DNA of 64,000 nucleotides from Pseudomonas chlororaphis subsp. chlororaphis (GTDB lineage: Bacteria; Pseudomonadota; Gammaproteobacteria; Pseudomonadales; Pseudomonadaceae): NCBI RefSeq assembly GCF_003945765.1, contig NZ_CP027712.1, positions 2,976,001 to 3,040,000 on the forward strand, given 5' to 3'. Below are positions 58,227 to 64,000 of the stretch, piece by piece. Below the pieces are notes generated by a model. That model saw only the letters and a list, made by a program, of their open reading frames with translations. It made no database searches and had not been told where the DNA came from. Numbering within the stretch: the first letter of the stretch is position 1; every line of letters begins with the position of its first letter. The position numbers were made by a program, and so were the translations under genes.

Positions 58227-58269
58227 TGCAAGTCCATTATGAAAGAGAGGTTCATAGTGCTTGTAGCAC
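58222..58269. promoter_or_regulatory. LysR-type half-site array between LysR and SDR genes
   Basis: TTCAT (58222-58226), ATGAA (58239-58243) and TTCAT (58251-58255) form two overlapping dyads, and GTGCT-TGT-AGCAC lies at 58257-58269. The first half-site includes the LysR start codon. The pattern fits autoregulated divergent LysR control. Confidence 0.45.
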
Positions 58270-58336
58270 AAGGCCATTTTTCCAGCTAATGCGCTTGCGT
58301 ACCTTGTGCTCTCCCACTTCTCACAAGGTATCGATC

Positions 58337-59182
58337 ATGACTTCGCAAACGACTTTCAAACGTGTCTGGCTGATCACCGGGGCTTCCCGTGGCATCGGCG
58401 CGAAAATCACCGCCGCGGCCCTGGCCCATGGCGATGCGGTGGTGGCCACCGCGCGCAATGCCCAGTCGCTCAGCGAGCGTTTCGGCGCGCAGCCGGGCCT
58501 GCTGGCGGCGCAGCTGGATGTCACCGACGAGGCCCAGGCCCGCGACGTGGTGCAGATGGCCGTCGAGCATTTCGGCCGGATCGATGTGCTGGTCAACAAC
58601 GCCGGCTTTGGCCTGCTCGGCGCGGTGGAGGAGGCCAGCGGCGACGAGATCCGCCGGGTCTATGAAACCAACGTGTTCGGCCTGCTCAACGTCACCCGCG
58701 GGGTGCTGCCGCACATGCGCGCCGCCCGCAGCGGCCATGTGATCAATATCTCATCGATCGGCGGCTATCAGTCGGGGCCGGGCTATGGCGTCTACTGCTC
58801 GACCAAGTTCGCCGTCGAAGGCTTGAGCGAGGCCCTGCACAGCGAGCTGGCGCCTTTGGGCGTGAAGGTCACGGTGGTCGAGCCGGGCTTTTTCCGCACC
58901 GATTTTCTCGATGGCAATTCGTTGCTGGAGTCGCCGGCCTCGATCGCCGACTACACGACCACCGTTGGCCAGGTACGCCAGCAGGCCAAGGCCTATAACC
59001 AGCAGCAGCCGGGCGACCCGGACAAACTGGCGCAGGCGATGATCGCCCTGGTCGAAGCCAAGCAACCGCCGCTGCGCCTGCCCCTGGGCACTGACACCCT
59101 GGGCGCCATCGCGGCGAAGAACGCCTACGTCGAGCAGGAAACCGCGACCTGGCGGGCGCTGTCGGCCTCCACCGATTTCTGA
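58337..59182 (+). CDS. Short-chain dehydrogenase/reductase
   Basis: The protein has 281 residues from ATG 58337. Classical SDR motifs: WLITGASRGIGAKITAAAL (TGxxxGIG cofactor loop), VDVLVNNAGFGLLG (NNAG; sequence IDVLVNNAGFG), ISSIGG and the catalytic Tyr/Lys in YGVYCSTKFAVEGL (Y-x3-K). It is an NAD(P)H-dependent oxidoreductase of the group often annotated as oxidoreductase acting on ketones/alcohols; substrate unknown. Divergent LysR gene is its probable regulator. Confidence 0.88.
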   Translation: MTSQTTFKRVWLITGASRGIGAKITAAALAHGDAVVATARNAQSLSERFGAQPGLLAAQLDVTDEAQARDVVQMAVEHFGRIDVLVNNAGFGLLGAVEEASGDEIRRVYETNVFGLLNVTRGVLPHMRAARSGHVINISSIGGYQSGPGYGVYCSTKFAVEGLSEALHSELAPLGVKVTVVEPGFFRTDFLDGNSLLESPASIADYTTTVGQVRQQAKAYNQQQPGDPDKLAQAMIALVEAKQPPLRLPLGTDTLGAIAAKNAYVEQETATWRALSASTDF

Positions 59183-59370
59183 TGCTGCGCTCATGGCCTG
59201 GCCGCCCGTTCAGGGCGGTTGGGCGTGACCGGTGGTCGCAGAATCCGGCCTGTTCGGCAAACTGCGCTTAGCTGTATGGAAAACCTCGCGGCGCGCGTAG
59301 GCCTTCGGCCACAGCGACGCCGCTCCAGGATCCCGTGAATCCTGTCCCCCCTCGGCCTGAGGAGTTGCGC

Positions 59371-59826
59371 ATGTTGACACTCAATATCAATGGCAAGGAC
59401 CAGCAGCTCGAGGTGCCCGCGGACATGCCGCTGCTCTGGGTGCTGCGCGATGTGGCGCACCTGACCGGCACCAAGTTCGGCTGCGGCATGGCGCAATGTG
59501 GCGCCTGCACCGTGCATGTTGACGGCGCGCCGCTGCGTTCCTGCGTGACCCCGGCCGCGACAGTGGCCAACGGGCAGAAAATCCTCACCATCGAAGGCCT
59601 GTCGGCGGACGGCTCGCACCCGGTGCAGCGCGCCTGGGCCGAGCTGGACGTGGTGCAGTGCGGTTACTGCCAGTCGGGGCAGATCATGTCGGCCGCGGCC
59701 TTGCTGGCGAAGATCCCGTCGCCCACCGACAGCGATATCGACCAGGCGTTGTCCGGCAATATCTGCCGCTGCGGCACCTACCCAAGGATCCGCGCGGCGG
59801 TCAAGCGCGCCGCTGAAATCGGCTGA
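59371..59826 (+). CDS. (2Fe-2S)-binding subunit of a molybdenum hydroxylase (IorA-like)
   Basis: The protein has 151 residues from ATG 59371 (GAGGAG upstream). Plant-type ferredoxin cluster cysteines are in [20 protein letters not shown] and SCVTP; the second [2Fe-2S] cluster cysteines are in [12 protein letters not shown] and [11 protein letters not shown]. This is the small electron-transfer subunit of isoquinoline-1-oxidoreductase-type enzymes that hydroxylate N-heterocycles or aldehydes. It is followed by the molybdopterin subunit after 23 bases. Confidence 0.92.
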   Translation: MLTLNINGKDQQLEVPADMPLLWVLRDVAHLTGTKFGCGMAQCGACTVHVDGAPLRSCVTPAATVANGQKILTIEGLSADGSHPVQRAWAELDVVQCGYCQSGQIMSAAALLAKIPSPTDSDIDQALSGNICRCGTYPRIRAAVKRAAEIG

Positions 59827-59849
59827 GTCGGCATTAAGAGGGGCAAGGC

Positions 59850-61997
59850 ATGATCACTGCATCGCGTCGTGGATTTCTCAAAGGTGGCGCGCTGCTCGGC
59901 GGCGGGCTGGTGGTGGCGTTCGTCATCCCGGGAGCCAATCGTTTTGTCCGGGCGGCGAGCGAAGCGTTCGTACCCAATGCGTTCTTGCGTATTGCCCCGG
60001 ATGGAGTGGTCACCGTGGTGCTCGGTCATTCGGAAATGGGCCAGGGCATCTGGACCGGGCTATCGATGCTGATCGCCGAGGAACTGGATGCCGACTGGTC
60101 GAAGATTCGCGTCGAGCACGCGCCGGCCGCTGCGGTGTATGGCTTGCCGGCGTTCGGCGGGATGCAGATCACCGGCGGCTCGACCTCGACCTGGATGGAG
60201 TTCGACCGCTATCGCCAGGCCGGCGCCGCGGCCCGGCAGATGCTGATCGAGGCGGCGGCCAAGCGCCTGCAGGTGGCGCCCTCGACCCTGCACACCGAGC
60301 AGGGCTGGGTGGTGGCCGGCGACCAGCGCCTGAGCTACGGCGACCTGGCCAACGACGCCGGGCAGCTGCCGGTGCCGGACCCGGCCTCGTTGCGCTTGAA
60401 GGAGGCCAAGGACTGGCGGCTGATCGGCAAGCCGACCCAGCGCCTGGACACCCCGGAGAAAATCACCGGCCGCGCGCAATTCGGCATGGACATGTATTTC
60501 GACGGCCTGCTGACCGCCGTGGTCCTGCGTTCGCCGGTATTCGGCGGCACGCTCAAGTCGTTCGATCCCCAGGCGGCGCTGGCGGTGCCCGGAGTGATCA
60601 AGGTGCTCCAGGTACCCACGGGCGTGGCGGTGGTCGCCGAGCATTACTGGGCGGCCAAGCAGGGGCGCGATGCGCTCAAGGCCGAATGGGACCTGGGGCC
60701 GAACGCCAACATGAGCAGCGAAAGCCTGATGCAGAGCTTTCGCAAACTGGCGCTGACCCCCGGGACCAAGGCCGCCGAGGCCGGCGATGCGGCCGGGAGC
60801 ATGGCCAAGGCGACGCAGGTGATCAAGGCCGAATACAGCGTGCCGTACCTGGCCCATGCGCCGATGGAACCGCTCAACTGCACGGTACGCATCGGCGCCG
60901 ACAAGTGCGAGATCTGGACCGGCACCCAGTTCCAGACCCTGGACCAGATGGTCGCGTCGAAGATCACCGGGCTCAAGCCGGAGCAGGTACAGATCCACAC
61001 ACAATTTCTGGGCGGCGGTTTCGGCCGCCGGGCCAACCCGACCTCGGACTTCGTCAGCGAAGCAGTGGAGGTGGCCAAGGCCGCCGCAGCCCCAGTGAAA
61101 ACCGTCTGGTCGCGGGAAGACGACGTGCGCGGCGGCTACTTCCGTTCGGCCTTCCTGCATCAGGCGCAGGTCGGCCTGGATGCCAAGGGCATGCCGCTGG
61201 CCTGGCAGCATGTGCTGGTGGGGCAGTCGATCATGGCCGGCACCTCGTTCGAGGCCAGCTTCGTCAAGAACGGCATCGACAACACCTCGGTCGAGGGCCT
61301 GGCGGACGGGCCTTACCTGAAGGGCACGCCGAACCACCGGGTCGACCTGCATTCGCCGATGACCGGCATCACCGTGCTGTGGATGCGTTCCGTGGGCCAT
61401 ACCCACACCGCGTTCGTCGTCGAGTCGTTGATCGACGAGATGGCCGCCGCGGTGGGCAAGGACCCGGTGGAGTACCGCCGCACCCTGCTCAAGGATCACC
61501 CACGGCACCTGGGCGTGCTCAACCTGGCGGTGGAGAAGGCCGGCTGGGGCAAGCCCGTGCCCAATGGCCATGCCCTGGGCGTTGCGGTGCACGAGTCCTT
61601 CGGCAGCTATGTGGCGCAGGTGGCCGAGGTGTCCCAGGAGGCCGAGCGGATTCGCGTGCACCGCGTGGTCTGTGCGGTGGATTGCGGTATCGCGGTGAAC
61701 CCGCAAAGCATCGCCGCGCAGATGGAGTCGGGCATCACCTTCGGCCTGGGCATGGCCCTGCACAGCCGCATTTCCTTCAAGGACGGCCGGGTGGTGCAGT
61801 CCAACTATCACGACTTCCAGGTGTTGCGCCTGAACGAGATGCCCGAGGTCGAGGTACACATAGTCGCCAGCAGCGAGAAACCCGGCGGTATCGGCGAGGC
61901 AGGCGTGCCGCCCACGACGCCGGCGGTGGCCAACGCGGTGTTCGCCCTGACCGGCCAGCGCCTGCGCGAGCTGCCGCTGCAACTGGCGGGGGTGTGA
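59850..61997 (+). CDS. Molybdopterin-binding subunit of an isoquinoline-1-oxidoreductase/aldehyde-oxidase-type enzyme (IorB-like)
   Basis: The protein has 715 residues. A twin-arginine signal (SRRGFLKGGALLGGGLVVAF) directs export of the folded complex. Xanthine-dehydrogenase-family molybdenum domains are recognisable: LGHSEMGQGIWTGLSMLIAEE, AFGGMQITGGSTSTWMEFD, FLGGGFGRRANPTSDFVSEA, and the C-terminal GGIGEAGVPPTTPAVANAVF with the catalytic Glu. No FAD subunit is present; the following diheme cytochrome is the likely electron acceptor. It oxidises an aldehyde or N-heterocycle in the periplasm; substrate unknown. Confidence 0.92.
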   Translation: MITASRRGFLKGGALLGGGLVVAFVIPGANRFVRAASEAFVPNAFLRIAPDGVVTVVLGHSEMGQGIWTGLSMLIAEELDADWSKIRVEHAPAAAVYGLPAFGGMQITGGSTSTWMEFDRYRQAGAAARQMLIEAAAKRLQVAPSTLHTEQGWVVAGDQRLSYGDLANDAGQLPVPDPASLRLKEAKDWRLIGKPTQRLDTPEKITGRAQFGMDMYFDGLLTAVVLRSPVFGGTLKSFDPQAALAVPGVIKVLQVPTGVAVVAEHYWAAKQGRDALKAEWDLGPNANMSSESLMQSFRKLALTPGTKAAEAGDAAGSMAKATQVIKAEYSVPYLAHAPMEPLNCTVRIGADKCEIWTGTQFQTLDQMVASKITGLKPEQVQIHTQFLGGGFGRRANPTSDFVSEAVEVAKAAAAPVKTVWSREDDVRGGYFRSAFLHQAQVGLDAKGMPLAWQHVLVGQSIMAGTSFEASFVKNGIDNTSVEGLADGPYLKGTPNHRVDLHSPMTGITVLWMRSVGHTHTAFVVESLIDEMAAAVGKDPVEYRRTLLKDHPRHLGVLNLAVEKAGWGKPVPNGHALGVAVHESFGSYVAQVAEVSQEAERIRVHRVVCAVDCGIAVNPQSIAAQMESGITFGLGMALHSRISFKDGRVVQSNYHDFQVLRLNEMPEVEVHIVASSEKPGGIGEAGVPPTTPAVANAVFALTGQRLRELPLQLAGV

Positions 61998-61998
61998 G

Positions 61999-62577
61999 AT
62001 GAAACGCCACCTGCTCCTCGGTTCGCTGATCCTGGTCGGCCTGGGCGGTTATGCCTCGGACCTTTTCGCCGCCGATGAACCGGCGCTGGCGGCGTTCGCG
62101 ACGGTGCAGAAGGTGTTCCAGAGCCCGCGCTGCCAAAACTGCCACATTCCCGGAGATGCGCCCTTGCAGTTCGACGCCGGCACGCCCCACGCCATGGCCG
62201 TGGTCCGTGGCCTGGACGGCAAGGGCGCGGCGGGGCTGCCGTGCGCCACCTGCCATGGCGCAAGCAACCCGCCGGCCAGCTACGGCCCGCACATGCCACC
62301 GGGGGCGCCGCACTGGAGCCTGCCGCCGGCGGCGCACAAGATGGCCTGGATTGGCCTGCCGGCCGACCGCCTGTGCCAGATGATCAAGGACAAGGCCAGC
62401 AACGGCGATCGCGACTTTGCCGCGCTGATCAAGCATGTCAGCGAAGACAAGCTGGTGCTCTGGGGCTGGAACCCCGGTGGCAACCGCGCGCCGGTACCGG
62501 TGCCCCACGACGTGTTCGTCAGCCAGTTCAAGCTCTGGGCCGAGGCGGGCGGACCCTGCCCGGCGGTCGGAAGTTGA
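61999..62577 (+). CDS. Periplasmic diheme c-type cytochrome-like subunit
   Basis: The protein has 192 residues, starting one base after the molybdenum-subunit stop. Signal peptide (LLLGSLILVGLGGYASDLFA). Two heme-c motifs: CQNCH (about residue 49) and CATCH (about residue 78), with methionine-containing stretches (MAWIGLP) as possible axial ligands. It should take electrons from the iron-sulfur/molybdenum enzyme and pass them to the respiratory chain. Tight spacing means obligatory co-expression. Confidence 0.85.
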   Translation: MKRHLLLGSLILVGLGGYASDLFAADEPALAAFATVQKVFQSPRCQNCHIPGDAPLQFDAGTPHAMAVVRGLDGKGAAGLPCATCHGASNPPASYGPHMPPGAPHWSLPPAAHKMAWIGLPADRLCQMIKDKASNGDRDFAALIKHVSEDKLVLWGWNPGGNRAPVPVPHDVFVSQFKLWAEAGGPCPAVGS

Positions 62578-62668
62578 CGCCAGGGGGCCCCAGCGAGGGC
62601 TGGTTGCGGGGCAGTCGCAGGCCTCGGCAACTAAGCTCTATAGGTGATACCCGCCAATGGAGTGTGCG

Positions 62669-63277
62669 ATGTTTTCCCCAGACAAGCCTGTCCAGGCACC
62701 GAACCAGGTGCCAGCCCCGGAGGCGGACGACCCGTCCCGGCAACTGTTGCGCGATCAGAACCGCCGGGCCGAGCAGGAGCTGGCCGCGGTGCAGGTAGCC
62801 AACCTCGATAAACTGACCCTGCTGCCCAACTCGCACGGCTTTGCGGTGCTGGCCGGCGATGCGCTGCAGGCCTGCAAGGACCTGAACTGCCCGGCGACCT
62901 TGCTGCTGTTCGATCTTGACGACATCTACCGTATCGCCCGCGCTTATGGGGCGGAAGAAGGCGAGGCGGCGCTCAAGACCTTCGCCGACGGCCTGCGCAT
63001 CGCCTTTCGCGAAAGCGACGTGGTCGGGCATCTGGAGTACCAGCGTTTCGCGGTGCTGCTGACCGGCTCGGAACGGATGGAAAAGCTGGCGATCATCACC
63101 CGCCTGCAGGCCATCCTCGACGAGCGCACCGCCACCCAGCAGTGCATTTACGACATCTGTTTCAGCATCGGCCAGATCGAGTTCGATCCGGCCCGGCCGA
63201 CCGATGTGGAAACCTTGCTGGCGGACGCCGACCAGACCATGAGCAGACCGGGCCGCGGGCCGCAGGTCAAGGAGTAG
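62669..63277 (+). CDS. Degenerate GGDEF-domain protein
   Basis: The protein has 202 residues from ATG 62669 (GGAG six bases upstream; the ATG at 62657 is an alternative). Coiled helical N-terminus (RQLLRDQNRRAEQELAAVQ), then a GGDEF fold: LDKLTLLPNSHGFAVLAG, LLLFDLDDIYRIARAYGAEEG, SIGQIEFD and the position of GGDEF occupied by GHLEYQRFAVLL. The active-site signature is lost, so it cannot make c-di-GMP and may bind a nucleotide or a partner. Ends near the strong terminator at 63317-63348. Confidence 0.75.
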   Translation: MFSPDKPVQAPNQVPAPEADDPSRQLLRDQNRRAEQELAAVQVANLDKLTLLPNSHGFAVLAGDALQACKDLNCPATLLLFDLDDIYRIARAYGAEEGEAALKTFADGLRIAFRESDVVGHLEYQRFAVLLTGSERMEKLAIITRLQAILDERTATQQCIYDICFSIGQIEFDPARPTDVETLLADADQTMSRPGRGPQVKE

Positions 63278-63316
63278 CCGCTAGCTGCGTGGGCTGGACG
63301 GGGAGAAAGTCCAGCC

Positions 63317-63348
63317 GATAAAAAACCGCCCAAGGGCGGTTTTTTATC
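63317..63348. terminator. Bidirectional intrinsic terminator
   Basis: GATAAAAAACCGCCC (63317-63331) and its reverse complement GGGCGGTTTTTTATC (63334-63348) form a 15-bp stem with an AA loop and T runs on both strands, separating the GGDEF gene from the convergent ABC transporter gene. Confidence 0.92.
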
Positions 63349-63357
63349 CTGTGGCGG

Positions 63358-64000
63358 TCACTCGGTGGCCGGCACCAGGAACGCGGCCTCCAGCAACTGT
63401 CGGGTGTAGGGATGCTGCGGCGCGGCGAAGATATCTTGCGCGTCGCCCTGTTCCACCACCTGGCCATGCTTGACCACCATCAACTGGTGGCTCAGGGCCT
63501 TGACCACCGCCAGGTCGTGGCTGATGAACAGGTAAGTCAGGTTGTACTTGGCCTGCAGCTTGCGCAGCAGCTCCACCACCTGGCGCTGCACGGTGCGGTC
63601 GAGGGCCGAAGTCGGCTCGTCCAGCAGGATCAGCGCCGGCTTGAGCACCAGGGCGCGGGCGATGGCGATACGCTGGCGCTGGCCGCCGGAGAACTCGTGG
63701 GGGTAGCGGTGCCGGGTTTCCGGATCCAGCCCCACTTCCTTGAGCGCTTCGATGATCGCCTGTTCCTGTTCGGCGGCGCTGCCGATCTTGTGGATGCGCA
63801 GGCCTTCGCCGACGATCTGGCTCACGCACATGCGCGGGCTGAGGCTGCCGAAGGGGTCCTGGAACACCACCTGCATCTCCCGGCGCAACGGCCGCACCTG
63901 CTGCTGCGACAGGCCGTCCAGCTGCTGGCCTTCGAAGCGGATGGCGCCCTTGCTGGCGATCAGGCGCAGGATCGCCAGGCCCAGGGTGGATTTGCCCGAG
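63358..64000 (-). CDS. Oligopeptide/microcin-type ABC transporter ATPase, YejF-like (3' part)
   Basis: The frame is open to the right window edge, so only the C-terminal ~213 residues are visible. Walker A SGKST at the edge, Q-loop VVFQDPFGSL, ABC signature FSGGQRQRIAIARAL, Walker B ALILLDEPTSALD, H-loop FISHDLAVV and the C-terminal HPYTRQLLEAAF that dipeptide/oligopeptide ATPases carry. It energises peptide uptake; the YejF assignment rests on the ending and on the GLSQQQVRPLRREMQV region. The start codon lies outside the window. Confidence 0.9.
   Translation of the reverse strand, partial: SGKSTLGLAILRLIASKGAIRFEGQQLDGLSQQQVRPLRREMQVVFQDPFGSLSPRMCVSQIVGEGLRIHKIGSAAEQEQAIIEALKEVGLDPETRHRYPHEFSGGQRQRIAIARALVLKPALILLDEPTSALDRTVQRQVVELLRKLQAKYNLTYLFISHDLAVVKALSHQLMVVKHGQVVEQGDAQDIFAAPQHPYTRQLLEAAFLVPATE

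Noticed and set aside
1..64000. CRISPR arrays, rRNA or tRNA genes, insertion sequences, prophage structural genes
   Set aside because: None was recognised: the only repeats are REPINs, the 300-base duplication and short operator-like repeats; no transposase or integrase motif was seen.

Overview
The window looks like chromosomal DNA of a fluorescens-group Pseudomonas (P. protegens / P. chlororaphis / P. fluorescens relatives). The grounds are high-GC codon usage, Pseudomonas-type REP/REPIN repeats, a DUF3077-family gene behind a structured leader, FabV as enoyl-ACP reductase, S6-pyocin-like immunity genes and a yjfIJKLMC-type PspA operon. No rRNA, tRNA, CRISPR array or insertion sequence was seen. 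About 60 genes or gene remnants can be supported.

Accessory left part (about 0.4-13.1 kb). An Xre/RES toxin-antitoxin operon with a perfect upstream inverted repeat is followed by a colicin-E3-type killer gene without an obvious receptor-binding region. Behind it lie two tandem paralogous immunity genes. A third, broken immunity copy is fused to the tail of a VRR-NUC nuclease and is followed by an orphan DUF3396 immunity gene, so two toxin/immunity systems appear to have recombined. Next come a formyltransferase, a strongly structured leader RNA before a DUF3077 gene, and a RibD/DHFR-like reductase. Then comes an AT-richer island at 7.5-13.1 kb: a membrane protein + YfbU pair, an unknown helical protein, and a large PD-(D/E)xK-like nuclease with a C-terminal SEC-C zinc motif. 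This island is the best candidate for an undescribed, possibly defensive, system.

Metabolic middle (13.2-28.4 kb). A LysR-controlled minus-strand operon encodes a Tat-exported GMC oxidoreductase, an aldehyde dehydrogenase and an amidohydrolase-2 (resorcylate-decarboxylase-like) enzyme. It is followed by a PAS-PAS-GAF-GGDEF-EAL protein with degenerate motifs, an amino-acid permease coupled to a PuuB-like oxidase, fabV, a divergent hotdog/TetR pair around a 23-bp palindrome, and a Nudix protein with an extra nucleotide-binding-like domain.

Metallo-RiPP and redox region (28.4-36.8 kb). A bufferin/Hvf-type precursor gene, frameshifted in this sequence, precedes its DUF692 maturase and DUF2063 partner. 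A convergent DoxX/HvfX gene, a ferric-reductase-like membrane protein, an OmpR-type two-component system, two small secreted proteins and a DipZ-like thiol-disulfide protein follow. TGTATC direct repeats recur before the bufferin operon, before the ferric-reductase-like gene and in the two-component promoter region, which suggests one regulon. The bufC 3' region carries a 300-bp tandem duplication containing REPINs and terminators.

Right part (36.9-64 kb). AzlCD, RNase T2, a PLP dehydratase, LysE exporters, a Na/Pi cotransporter, a MgtA-type Mg2+ ATPase, the PspA/yjf envelope-stress operon (with an inserted rhomboid and K+ channel gene and two TCACGCGTGA palindromes upstream), AraC/VOC, a LysR/SDR divergent pair, an isoquinoline-oxidoreductase-type molybdoenzyme with a diheme cytochrome, a degenerate GGDEF protein and the 3' part of a YejF-like ABC ATPase.
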